Shown here: in pieces, positions 41,453 to 53,169 of the stretch | Layout of the letters: each line of letters opens with the position of its first letter | Position numbering within the stretch: position 1 is the first letter of the stretch | Source of the DNA: Sympetrum striolatum | Lineage: Eukaryota; Arthropoda; Insecta; Odonata; Libellulidae | Reading direction: 5' to 3' | DNA length: 64,000 nucleotides | NCBI GenBank assembly: GCA_947579665.1 | Contig: OX388349.1 | Span: 68,142,841-68,206,840, forward strand | The notes under the pieces: model-generated | What the model was told of the DNA's origin: nothing | Database searches by the model: none | The model's input: only the letters and a program-made list of their open reading frames with translations | Made by a program: the position numbers and the translations under genes

Positions 41453-42540
41453 GAGTAAAATGTAGCTTGCATACTGCAAGCAGATCGGCAATACTAATTT
41501 CATATCGGCATCATACCGGGACGGTCCTCAAAAGAAAAAAAATGGAATGAAATTTTTCTTAAAATTCGCTGAAATTTCATCGTCTGGCATCGAACCCGGG
41601 TCTTTACTGTGAACATACTATGCAGCACAATAGAAGATCACCATCTCTTACTATGTGTTAAAATTCAAGCAGAAATATTGGCTACAACTGCCTCAAAAGA
41701 CGCTCTAATGTCCACGAATGTAAATGGCTCTCTGGATTCGAACCAAGGACGATCTACGAAATCTAAAACATGTTTTTATAATGTCTCTATGTTCTCTATC
41801 TATATGCCTAATAACATGTTTTAAGATTATTGGGAAGGGGTTTAAATTCATTCTTAAAAATCGGATAATTTACTGATTGTAGTGACGCCTGGTGTCGAAC
41901 CCAGGAAATATTGGTAGCTGCGAGTGGACAGTATGACTTATTAGGACTTCATCTTATTTCATACAAAGTTTGAAGTCGATATCATGCCGGGAAGTACCTA
42001 AAATGTGTTTCCGTTATCCCCATAAGAAATGCATTGTGGAGTGCAAATGGCCCTCTGGGATCGAACCAAGGACCCTCAGCGAATATGTAAAATTCTATTA
42101 TGAAATATATTTATGATATATAAACCCTTGCCGAATTTCAAGTTTCCATGCCATCGGGAAAGGGTCAAAAAAAAATCTTAAAAATCGCCACAATGCATTT
42201 TAAACGGCCGATTTTTGCCTCGACCTAGCATCGAACCCAGGATATATTCAGTAAAACTCATTTATGTTTTCGATAGATCATGACCATATATATCGGCTCC
42301 TTGAGATTTAAGTCCCTACCTATCCGGCAAGTATTTTTTAAAAATTCCCGAAAATCAAAGCAATGCATTTAAACGGGAAAAATCGGGACTTTGGGGGCCT
42401 CTGGAATCGAACCCATGACACTGAGGTTCAAAATCGCAATTTTTCTGGTGGTTACACGTTATGGCCAATATGTCGTAAAAATTTCAAGTCAATGACGCTT
42501 GTGGTTTGGCCTGTGAGTTTGTATCCTCTCTATATATATA
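41453..42540 (-). mobile_element. B-box repeat unit L2 (subtype A)
   Basis: Minus-strand copy joined directly to L1. GGTTCGA complements lie at 42407, 42231, 42061, 41895, 41738 and 41590, giving spacings 176, 170, 166, 157 and 148. The 3' hairpin is at 41465-41481. Module 1 carries CCCGTTTAAATGCATTGC, the subtype A marker shared with R1 and R3. The 5' end reads GGATACAAACTCAC, as in R3, rather than GGATACTAATTCAC. Confidence 0.8.
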
Positions 42541-45500
42541 TTACTATATATAAAGCTGCAAATCCTACTGATTGACACAAAATCCTGGGCATTTCTAATC
42601 GAGCTGGAAGGCTGAAATTTTCAAGAGAGATTTATAATTGACAGTCGAGTTGGGAAAAAATCGAAAATCTACAGATTTTGTCCTAGGTTTGAGACCAGAA
42701 AGGATTATATTTTTCAATGTATTTAAACGGGAAAAACGAAAAATGGCCATGCAGAGCAAATTTCTTTCGTTCATAAAAATATGAAAATGTAATCGTAAAG
42801 CAGTGGGACTTGGTCTATATTACGTCTAAAGGATCAAAGTTTTCTTTTCTTGCGACCGATTTTAACATTCCGGCAGGAAATTTGCAAAATTTTAGTTTGA
42901 ACGCCAATTTATTACGTTTTTTTCTCCTCATTTTGAAAATTAAATCTATGGCAACAACCATTGTTTGAATCGAAAACAAGTTTGTTTACGATCCTATTTT
43001 CATATGCAATGATAAAGGTTTGATGCATTTTTAATTATTTTAAATCTTTCTTTCGATACATGTTATTACTGAATGCTGAAAAATGTAAATTTCGTTAAAA
43101 TAGACAGTGGATATCTGCACGGTCAATGAATCAATCGTGAATGCATGCTGTGATAACATAAGTTTATGTAGAGAATACGAGACCATTAACAACGAAGATA
43201 ATCGTAAAAGTCATGTAAGTAGTGAGATTATTCTAGAATGAAGTACATAGATACGAATATAAATTAATAAATAGGGATATTAATGTAAATTAAAAGGTTT
43301 AACGACAATCTTTAGAAATAACATAACTGTAAGCATTACGAATCATTAGTTTCGCGAACACTATAATTTATTAATATATTATAATTCATAGCTCACTTAA
43401 CCAAATACATTTATCATATACTGAACTCTCATCTAAATGAACAACAAATATCTAATCAGGAAATACATGGTATTATTGAACTATGTTAGGATATCGTTGG
43501 TTTACGCATATGGTGGATTGCTTTTCGTGTGTGTGAGTTTCTGTTCTTTTAATTTTATGCCTATTATGTTTATTCTTTTCTATTTTAATTACATATAATT
43601 ATTCTGTCATCCTTTCCAAAGAGAATTTAAAATTAAGTTCTTTTTCTACGTTTCTTTAATTAATACGTAGTACACAATTAGTTCGTAATATATTACGTAA
43701 TTCAACATTCATCAAAATAAAAAAAAACAGAAATCTACTCATAAAATACACTGATTTCCTTCAACGACTTTCTGATTACGTTGTTCTACGCTGGATAATT
43801 CTTGGTTAGTAAAAACAATCTTTGCATGTATCATTGTATGAATATTATTTTCCCATCTTCTCCAAACGGACTTTAGAATAAAGTTCTTTTTCTACGTACT
43901 TTAAAACTATTTACATAATTACGTTGCCTATTGTCTATTTGTTTATTTAATTAGAAACGGAGCTCATTGTCGTAGTAGACAACATTTAATGAATATAGGA
44001 TTATTTTGCAGAATGTCTTGCACTCAACCACATACTACACAGGTAATCGTCTATTTATTCCGCATTTTTATCTTATGCAGATTTTTATTCTGACTTTACT
44101 TTGTTTGGCGTATTTCTTTAATATAATTTTACGAATGCGTATTCATTACAGACTCCCGTATCTCATAAACGCGAAAGGCTTTAGAAATGATTATTTTACT
44201 ATCTTATTATTTGGCGAATCTCGATCTCACTTATTTGAAAATTATGCATACAATAGACAGTGGTATAATTAAAAAAAAATTTCTTTCCATATATGTTATG
44301 ACTGAAGGTTGAAAAATGTAACTTTCATCAAAATGGACAGCGAATATCTGCACGGTCAATGAATTATTCGGGAATACATACTGTGATAACATAAGTTTAT
44401 GTAGAAAATACGAGACCATTTATAAACGAAGATAATCGGAAAAGTCATGTAAGTAGTGAGATTATTCGAGGATTAAATTTAAAAGTCTACACTGAATCTA
44501 TATAAGGGGGATAAGAAAGCAATTTCGATGAAAAATACTCATTAATTACTGATGAAGAACGTATTATACCGGATCAAGTCTACCTATGCCTGAGTAAAAG
44601 TAAGTACAACTGAAATTTACATCATCCTAAAATATTACTATCAGAATATTAATGTAAATTAATAGTTTCAACGATATTATTTAGAAATAATATAACTGCA
44701 AACAATACGAATCATTAGCATCAAAATCGGTATAGTTTAGTATAGTAGTATTTCACTTTATTCTCACTTAACCCAATGCATTTATCGTATATTAAATTAT
44801 GTCTAAAAACTTCCTTTGCAATGGCCATTTCCGATTCCTACTTTATGGCGTTATAATTAATAACAATATTCATAACATCTCTGATGAAAGCAGGAAGATC
44901 CCAATTACCACCATTTCAATAACTAATACTATTAACAAAGACACTCAACCATTCTATAGCCAGAAAAATCTTGCTAGCCGGAATTCGTACCTTGGTGTTG
45001 GAGTCCTAGCACAGTGACCACTTTCTCACCGCACTCGGTGTGTTTGGTATTTTGCCCTTAGTTTCTCTTAAGATCGACAGATAAGCTCCAGCGTCCTGTC
45101 TCGCGTGCCACCTCATAGTGTGGCTTCTTTAGATGATGTTCCTTTTAGGAGGGGAAGCTTTAAGTAACGTATGCCTCAATTTCATACTACATACATTGTG
45201 ATACATTGTAACCAAAAAGCTCATACAGGCAGCCAAACCCGTTGCTGCCCGCCTTTCTTGAAGGACCATATTATAATTGAATATCAAGAAAGTGTAACTT
45301 TCATTTAAATGAACAACAAATATCTACACAGGAAATAAAATTATATCCTTGAACGATGTTAGGATTATACGTATATGTTGGATTGCCTTTCGTGTGTGAA
45401 AATTGTGCTTTTAATTGTATGCCTATTATGTATCGTCTTTTCTATTTTAATAACATATATTTATTCTGTCATCTTATCCATACAGAATTTAAAATTAAGT

Positions 45501-47045
45501 TAAATTTTCGTTTTTTTAATTAATACATAGTACCTTACGTAATGATATGGGATACTGCTGGGGAAACGATAAATGTCCATGAAGAACCAAATGTTTTCAT
45601 TCACATAAGCATGAAAAATGTACGTACAGTGGAGAGTATTTAACTAAATTATACCTCAAAGAGGAATTTTCATTTTTCCTGCATCCAATTTCGCCATGTC
45701 GGCAACATCTTAAATTAAATACAAATTAATACTGTTTTTATTTGCACCCTTCCCAAGATAAAAACTTTGGCTACGACCATTATTTACGTGGAATACAAAT
45801 TTGTTTGCAGTTCAAATAACATACGCCGTGATGAAAGTATGAAGTTTTTGAAATATTTTTCAATATTCTTTTGTTTGTAATATTAATATACATCAAGAAC
45901 ATTTAACTCTCATCAAAATAAACAACAAATATCTACTCATAAAATACGCTGATTTCCTTGAACGAACTTTGGATTACGTTTTTCTACGTATCAGCTGGAT
46001 GATTCTTCGTAAGTAAAACAATTTCTGCGATTAAAAATGTATGCTTACTATGTTTACTCTTTTCTATTGTATTCACCTCAAATTATTTTTTCACATTCTG
46101 CAAACGGGCTTTAGAATTAAGTTCTTTTTCTACGTTTTTCTAAATTATTTACATAGATACGTTACCTGTAGCATATTTGTTTGTTTATATAATTAGAAAC
46201 GGAGCTCATTGTCGTGGTAGACGCCATTTAATGAACATAGGATTCAATTTCATTATGTCTGGCACTGAACCGAATACTTCACAGGCAATCGTCTATTTAT
46301 TTTCCGCATTTTTATCTTATGCAGATTTTTATTCTAACTTTGCTTTGATTGACGTATTTCCTTAATTTAATTTAACGAATGCACATTCATTAGGAATCAA
46401 CTCCAAATCTCCCGTATCAAATAAGCGTAGAAGGCCTTTGAAATCCAAAGGGGGACGTCCTAAAACCTTGAACGACCTTCGGATTATGTTGTTCGCTGGA
46501 TAATTTTTGTAAGTAAAAACAATTTCTGCATTTATCATCACATGCAAAATATTTTCCCAACATCTCCATATGGGCTTTAAATTCAACTTCTTTTTCTACA
46601 TTCTTCAAAATTATTCAACTACGTTGCCTAATTTCTATTTGTTTATTTAATTAGAAACGGAGCTCATAGTGCCGCTTTAGACGCCATTTAATGTGCATAG
46701 GATTCAATTGAAGTATGCCTTGCACTGAACCGAGTACTACAGGTAACGAATCATCTATCGATTTCTCGCCTTTTTATCTTACGAAGACTTTTATTATTAC
46801 TTAAATTTGTTTGGCGCATTTCTTTAATTTAATTTTACGTATGCGTATTCTTTAAGGTCTCAACTGCAAAACTCCCGTCTCAATTAAACGTGAAAGGCTT
46901 TCGAAATAATTATTATATTATTAGATGAAACTCGATCTCATATTTGAAAATTAGGTATACGATAGACAGTAGTATAATTAAAAAGACACATATCCCTTCA
47001 TAATTTTCTTTGCTTGCAGTTTGCAAGCACCCATTTACTAGTTCA
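42541..47045. mobile_element. AT-rich core of the inverted cluster, with three families of internal repeats
   Basis: No protein is encoded (frames of 88 codons or fewer, no motif). Long segments recur: 43020-43250 matches 44270-44480 at an offset near 1,233 bp; 43440-43680 matches 45305-45535; and the block around GAAACGGAGCTCAT occurs at about 43956, 46196 and 46656. The left edge still holds a decayed module (CCTAGGTTTGAGACC near 42690). The right edge ends in the same hairpin as the flanking units (47012-47028), suggesting this core shares their 3' terminus. Confidence 0.6.
44977..45041 (-). repeat. tRNA-derived SINE head
   Basis: On the minus strand GTGCGGTGAGAAAGTGGTCA resembles an A box and D arm, followed by GGACTCCAACACCAAGGTAC and a decayed B box GGTACGAATTCCGGC. 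The order and spacing match a tRNA-derived SINE. It sits inside the core of the repeat cluster, so it is probably a nested insertion. Confidence 0.6.
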
Positions 47046-48196
47046 TATATATACCCAGATAGGATACTAATTCACAGCCTAAACCACAAGCGTCATTGAC
47101 TTGAAATTTTTACGACGTATTGGCCCTAACGTGAAACCCCCAGAAAAAATGCGATTTTGAACCTCAGTGTCGTGGGTTCGATTCCAGAGGGCCCCAAAGT
47201 CCCGATTTTTCCCGTTTAAATGCATTGCTTTGATTTTCGGGAATTATTAAAAAATACTTTCCGGATAGGAAGAGAATCAAAACTCATGGAGCCTATATAT
47301 ATAGTCATGATCTATCGAAAACATAAATTACTTTAATGGAAAATGTCCTGGGTTCGATGCTAGGACGATGCAAAAATCGGCCGTTTAAAATGCATTGCGG
47401 GGAATTTGAAGATTTTTTTTGATCCTTTCCCAATAACATGGATACTTGAAACTCGGCACGTAGATAGATATCATGAATATATTTTATTATAATATTATAT
47501 ATGTTTGCTTATGGTCCTTGGTTCAATCCCAGAGAGCTATTGGCACTTTTCAATGCATTTCTTATGGAGACAACGGAAACAAAATTTCGGTACTTCCCGG
47601 CATGCTATCAACTTCAAACTTTGCATAAAAAAAAATCAAGTTGGTACAAATCAAATTGTGCATTCACAGTTTAGAATATGTCCTGGGTTCGACACCAGTT
47701 GTCTCTGCAATTAGCAGTAGATGCGATTTTTAGGAATTATTTTGAAACATTTCCCAATAATATAGAAACTTGAAATTCGGCACATAGATAGAGATCATAG
47801 ACAACTTTAAGAAACTTGTTTTAGATTACCAGGATCCTCCTTGGTTCGAATCCAGAGAGCCATTTACATTCGTGGAAATTAGAACGTCCTTTGAGGCAGT
47901 TGCAGCCAATATTTCTGCTTGAATTTTCACACATTGTTAGAGATGGTGATCTTCTGTAGTACTGTAAGTACTACAGAACATAGAATAGTAAGTTATGCAG
48001 GAAGACCCGGGTTCGATGCCAACGATGAAATTTTCAGCGAATTTTAAAAATATTTTCAATCCTTTTTTTTTTTTTGAGGACCGTCCTGATAAAATGCCGA
48101 TTTTAAATTATTGTTGTCGATCTGCTTGCAGTATGCAAGCTACATTTTACTCGTATATATATATGGATACATGAATGAATCCGGAGAAGCATCTAT
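47046..48196 (+). mobile_element. B-box repeat unit R1 (subtype A)
   Basis: Plus-strand copy starting GATAGGATACTAATTCAC. GGTTCGA motifs lie at 47175, 47351, 47520 (GGTTCAA), 47686, 47843 and 48010. A 12-bp-arm hairpin (47952-47978) lies between modules 5 and 6 and accounts for the longer last spacing (167 instead of 148). The 3' hairpin is at 48124-48140. The unit ends in the GAATGAATCCGGAGAAGC terminal repeat. Confidence 0.8.
47952..47978. repeat. Short perfect hairpin inside unit R1
   Basis: TTCTGTAGTACT and AGTACTACAGAA are exact complements around GTA. The other four units lack it at this position, so it arose only in R1. Confidence 0.9.
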
Positions 48197-48230
48197 CTAT
48201 TAAATATAGATGCTTCTCCGGATTCATTCA
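48172..48230. repeat. 25-bp-arm palindrome at the R1/R2 junction
   Basis: Arms at 48172-48196 and 48206-48230 are exact reverse complements with a 9-base spacer. They are the terminal repeats of two adjacent units meeting tail to head, so the palindrome marks a junction. Confidence 0.9.
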
Positions 48231-48235
48231 AGGAT

Positions 48236-48279
<44 letters not shown>

Positions 48280-49358
48280 GATACTAATTCACAGCATAAA
48301 CTATAAGCGTCATCGAATTGAAATTTTTACGACGTATTGGCCATAAGGTATAACCGCCAGAAAAAATGCGGTTTTGAACCTCAGTGTCATGGGTTCGATT
48401 CTAGAAGGCCCCAAAGTCGCGATTTTCCCCATAAGAATACATGGCGGGGATTTTCGAAAATTTTTTTGAGGCACTTCCCGGAAAAGGAGAGAGTTGAAAT
48501 TCGAGGGATCGCTAGAAGCCGTGCATATCCAACGAAACTCAAAAAGACATCGCCGAATATGGTCCATGGTTCGATGCTAGGTCGGGGCAAAAATCGGCCG
48601 TTTAAAATGCATTGTGGCGAATTTGAAGATTTTTTTTGGATCCTTTCCCGATAACATGGATACTTGAAACTCGGCACGTGGATATATATGTTGAATATAT
48701 TTCATAATTAAATTTTACATGTTCGCTGATGGTCCTTGGATCGATCCCAGAGGGCCATTTGCACTTCTCAATGCATTTCTTACGGAGATAACGGAAACAA
48801 AATTTAGGTACTTCCCGGCATGTTATCGACTTCAAACTTTGCATATACGAAGATCAAGTCTATACAAATCAAACAGTGCATTCACAGCTATCAATGTGTC
48901 CTGGGTTCGACACCAGGTGTCTCTGCAATCAGAAGTTGATCCGATTTTTAGGAATTATTTTGAAAACTTTCCCAATAATATATAAACTTGAAATTCGGCA
49001 TATAGATAGAGATCATAGATTTGTTTCATGAACATATTTTAGATTCCCTAGATAGTCCTTGGTTTGAATCCAGAGAGCCATTTACATTCGTGAGAAGTAG
49101 AACGTAGTTTGAGGGAGTTGTAACCAATATTTTTGGTTGAATTTTCACACACACTCAGAGATGGTGATCTTCTATAGTGCTGCATATTAAGATCACCAGT
49201 ATGACCCCGGTTCGATGCCAGACGATGAAATTGCAGTGAATTATAAGAATTTTATCAATCCTTTTTTTTTCTTTTGACGACCGTCCCGATTGTTGCCGAT
49301 ATAAAATTAGTATTGCCGATCTGCTTGCAGTATGCAAGCTACATTTTACTCGTATATA
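48197..49358 (+). mobile_element. B-box repeat unit R2 (subtype B)
   Basis: Begins with the terminal repeat (48206-48230) and a long GATA microsatellite, then GGATACTAATTCAC. Motifs lie at 48392, 48568, 48738 (GGATCGA), 48904, 49061 (GGTTTGA) and 49209; spacings are 176, 170, 166, 157 and 148. The subterminal AATTAGTAT and hairpin (49323-49339) are intact. It is the closest relative of L1, on the opposite strand. Confidence 0.8.
48236..48279 (+). repeat. (GATA)n microsatellite
   Basis: Perfect GATA run of about 11 units at the start of unit R2. A TATC run at 41392-41412 is its counterpart in L1 on the other strand. Confidence 0.95.
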
Positions 49359-50455
49359 ATAGATATAGAGAGGATACAAACTCACAGCCTAAACCACAAG
49401 AGTGATTGAGCTGAAATTTTTCCGGCGTATTGGCCATAACGTGTAACCACCAGAAAAATTGCGATTTTGATCCTCAGTGTCATGGGTTCGATTCCAGGGG
49501 GCCCCAAATTCCCGATTTTTCCCGTTTAAATGCATTGCTTTGATTTTCGGGAATTTAAAAAGAATACTTGCCGGATAGGTATGGACTTAAAACTCAAGGA
49601 GCCTTTATATATGGTCATGATCTATCGAAAACATAAATTAGTTTAATGAAAAATAACCTGGGTTCGATGCTAGGCCAGTGCAAAAATCGGCCGTTTAAAA
49701 TGCATTGTGGCGATTTTTAAGATTTTTTTTGGACCCCTTCCCGATGGCATGGAAACTCAAAATTCGGCATGGGTTTAGATATCATAAATATATTTAATAA
49801 TCAAATTTTACACATTCGCTGATGGTCCTTGGTTCGATCCCACAGAGCCATTTACATTCCTCCATGCATTTCTTATGGAGATAAACGAAAAACAATTTAG
49901 GTACTTCCCGGTATGATATCGACTTCAAACTTTGTATGAAAGAAGATGAAGTCCTAATAAGTCATACTGTCTATTCACAGCTACCAATATTTCCTGGGTT
50001 CGACACCAGGTGTCTCTACAATCAGTAAAATATCCGATATTTAAGAATTAATTTCAGCCCCGTCCCAATAATATTAAAACATTAAATTAGGCATAAAGAT
50101 AGAGAGCATTGATCCATTTGAAAAACATGTTTTAGATTTCCTAGATCGTCCTTGGTTCGAATCCAGAGAGCCATTCACATTATTGAAATGTAGAACGTAG
50201 TTTGAGGCAGTTGTAGCCAATATTTTTGGTTGAATTTTCACACATAGTTAGAGATGGTGATATTCTATTGTGCTGCATAGTAAGTTAACCAGTAAGACCC
50301 GGGTTCGATGCCAGAAGATGAAATTTTAGCGAATTTTAAGAAAAATTTCAAACCTTTTTTTTTTCTTTTGAGGAGCGTTCCTACATGATGCCGATATGAA
50401 ATTAGTATTGCCGATCTGCTTGCAGTATGCAAGCAACATTTTACTCGTATACTAT
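49359..50455 (+). mobile_element. B-box repeat unit R3 (subtype A)
   Basis: Motifs at 49495, 49661, 49831, 49997, 50154 and 50302 all keep the exact GGTTCGA; spacings are 166, 170, 166, 157 and 148. The 3' hairpin is at 50418-50434, followed by ACATTTTACTCGTATA, after which unrelated DNA begins. It lacks the long GATA run and terminal repeat seen in R2. Confidence 0.8.
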
Positions 50456-50699
50456 AATACTATAATTTTTCTTTCTATGACTTACATACGACGATTAAAA
50501 TTACCGTCAAGGAAATTTTAGAAAGTTTGTTTCCATCTTCATTTGTGTATGGATGACCTGAGAAAGACATTTGGGAAATTCAAAACTTCCGAAAGACATA
50601 GAGTTATAGTTAAAGAGAAAATGTGTTAGAATTTTCTGTATCTAACTCCTGACTTATACATTATACAACCTGAATTGAACATCCAGAAATTATATTTAA
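50456..50699. other. AT-rich spacer
   Basis: Nothing recognised between the repeat cluster and the non-LTR remnant. Confidence 0.5.
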
Positions 50700-50995
50700 A
50701 ATAGCAAACTTTCCGAGGCTCTTCTCACAGCAATCTGAGATAAATTTATCCTAGAAATTCAGAGAAAGTACATTCGTTAAGGATAAAGCCGACAGTATAC
50801 ATCCTCTATGCTAAGATATTCTGATACTATAAGGAATATCAGAGAAATTGATGCCGGAATCACTCTTTCAAAAATCCATATATCCGCAAACGAAATAAAA
50901 AACTAATCGATTAGTGACGTAGAATTATGGTTCATACATTCACCCTCTGCCACACGTGGAAAGGCGACATTCAGAGCATAAATGCAGAGGTAGAT
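50700..50995 (+). pseudogene. Non-LTR retrotransposon 3' end, degraded copy 1
   Basis: In broken frames this reads KFRESTFVKD and then CRNHSFKNPYIRKRN, aligning with KFRETTFSED and SFFPRTIRD of the better copy at 63.5 kb. The SFFPRTIRDWN-type motif is typical of the end of ORF2 in Jockey/CR1-like elements. It is followed by CCCTCTGCCACACGTGGAAA, the counterpart of the conserved 3'UTR hairpin of copy 2, and a decayed tail. The frames are interrupted by stops and no reverse transcriptase catalytic motif is left, so it is inactive. Confidence 0.55.
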
Positions 50996-53169
50996 TCTAA
51001 ATAATTACTAAAACTGTGGATAAATAAGTATTCCAATGAACGATAATCTACAGCATGTTTCCTCGACATTCCAAGTAGTTACCCCTTTTCATATATCTCT
51101 ATGATAATCATTATCTAATATGCAGTATCGTATCGGTGATATTGGAAAACCTGAATTATTCCATCACCCGAAAAGACCGGGAAAAAGATTTTAGATAAAA
51201 AATGTCTATTTAAAATATGCGGAGGTTAGGAATGCCCACTTGACTCGAGAGTCTTATAGAGCACGAGGTTGTTGCAAAAGGGCCTCGTCAAGATCGGCCA
51301 AGAGCATTCGGTTCAACGGATAATCAGGTCGTTACTGGGCTAATTAGTTGTAGTTTCGCGCGGCTCACTTTTAGTTTTGCTCCCATTGCTTTTTTGTCTA
51401 TAATTATTCTAATAGCGATAAGTAGTGTAATATCCTGCCAATGTAAACAGATACGTAAATTTTCGATTAAATACGGAAGTAGGGATAAATTTCAATCTGT
51501 GTGTTTGTTCTAAATTTGGATAAGGTAGTCAAAATATGTTTATGACTACAGAAAAACAGGAATTATCGTTAGAAGTGCATTAAATTAATTTCTATGCAAA
51601 TACAAATTTCCGCTATCACACACTAAAATTTGAAAATGTTCGGTTGTTTTCATATGAATTATTTTAATATAACAGAAATATACACAATTTATACACTCCT
51701 TGAATTGATTGAAATATTAAATAATTATCGGAAGGGATCATCATAGAGATATACTACTGGTCTGTTTATTTTAAGTGAAACAATTAGGAATGACGTGTTT
51801 TGGAGAGTATTCTCAATGGATAAGGAATTGCATATTATGGAAATACTCGTTACTGAAATAATCGCAGTTTCTAAGGCATATTGTTTAATAAACAACCTAC
51901 TATTCCTCGTAAATGGAGGGTAACGAACTTTCAAAAACGGAGGCGTATTTATGCGGAAGTGTTTCATCACTCACTGCGCAAATGAAAGGAGGAAATCAGG
52001 AGAAGTATCAGCGCAAATGGGAAATTTTAATGGCTTTCTAAACTGCGGGGGTGTGATGTAATCAGGGAATGTTTCGGGGCATATGCACTTCCTTCGAGAT
52101 TATTACTACTAAATAATGAAAAAGTTACTTTAGCGGAAGCATATGCAATATCAGAATGATAGAGTAGTTTGTATCAGTCAATATCAGAATGATAGATCAG
52201 TTTTAATATGTATATGAAAAATGCTGTATGTTTCAAAGTGTAACACAAAAGGTGGTTCCAAAAATTTAGCATGATTTGAAAGCTCTGAAACGCGACTTTT
52301 TAAGAATTTCTGTCCAGCGTCAATATGCTGTAAGGAGCATTGCTTAGATAGTCCTAATTGAGGTATTTCTGACCTGCTATTTCTTATTGAATGTTGCAGT
52401 GCTTTATATCAAAGGATTTTATAAAATCATTGGAGCACCATTAATAAAAACGCTATGTATAGATGAAGCCAAGAGCATTTGCGAAATCATTTTCCATAAA
52501 TTACATTTCCTCTTCTAATTTAGAACTAGCCAGAGATAGATACGCCGACTATTTGTTATTAAATGAATCTAGTTTTAATTAAAAATTGAGCAACCTATTT
52601 TGAAAGCTGATACTAGTGTTCTGGCTTTTTACTCGCATTGCTTGCATCTATTATCAAAGGAATTTGGTTGGTTTGTAGTTAAGGAATTGAATGTCAAACC
52701 ACCATCCTTCTAAAATTCTTATACTCTGATATAATTTATAAAGATTTTTTAAGAATTAAACGGTGTTTACACATTCACTATCATATATTAAATAGGAAAA
52801 TATTTGCATCAATAGTAAGTTTCACAGTCACAGTCTAATACTTTATAATGTATCTAATAATCATTATTTAGTTGTTAACGATGCTTAACTCCCCTTAAGT
52901 TCCTGAATGCTTAGTCCCCTCTTATTGTAGCAGTATAATACATTAAGATATTAGTAAATATGTTTATTAATTAGTGGAAACTATTAGGAGAGTAAGTAAT
53001 AATTTTTAATACTACAACTAAGAGTAGTAATTGTTTATTTGAATGTTTAGTGCTGTAATTTTGTTGAACAAGATAGAAGTTATGAATTACTGCGTATGGA
53101 ATGGATTTACACTTCCATCGGACACTTAATCAGTAGTGACATTATTAAAAAAATTAATGGTTATAATCA
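50996..53169. other. AT-rich spacer with one short tandem duplication
   Basis: No gene. A 33-bp unit starting CAATATCAGAATGATAGA is repeated at 52146 and 52179. Confidence 0.5.

Noticed and set aside
48337..48654. 105-codon frame in unit R2
   Set aside because: The translation follows the repeat, differs between units by frameshifts, and has no domain. Similar frames in the other units are equally spurious.
40455..50308. Regularly spaced motif read as a CRISPR-like array
   Set aside because: The constant part is only about 7-12 bases, spacing is 148-176 bp, and the spacers are themselves repeated between units. The window is eukaryotic.
40455..50308. Thirty genuine tRNA genes
   Set aside because: Only the T-arm/B-box part is present. 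There is no acceptor stem, and A boxes are missing or badly decayed.
40328..50434. Canonical Helitron
   Set aside because: The hairpin is followed by ACTCGTATA, not CTRR, and no TC 5' end in an AT target is clear. Only a Helentron/HINE-like reading is kept.
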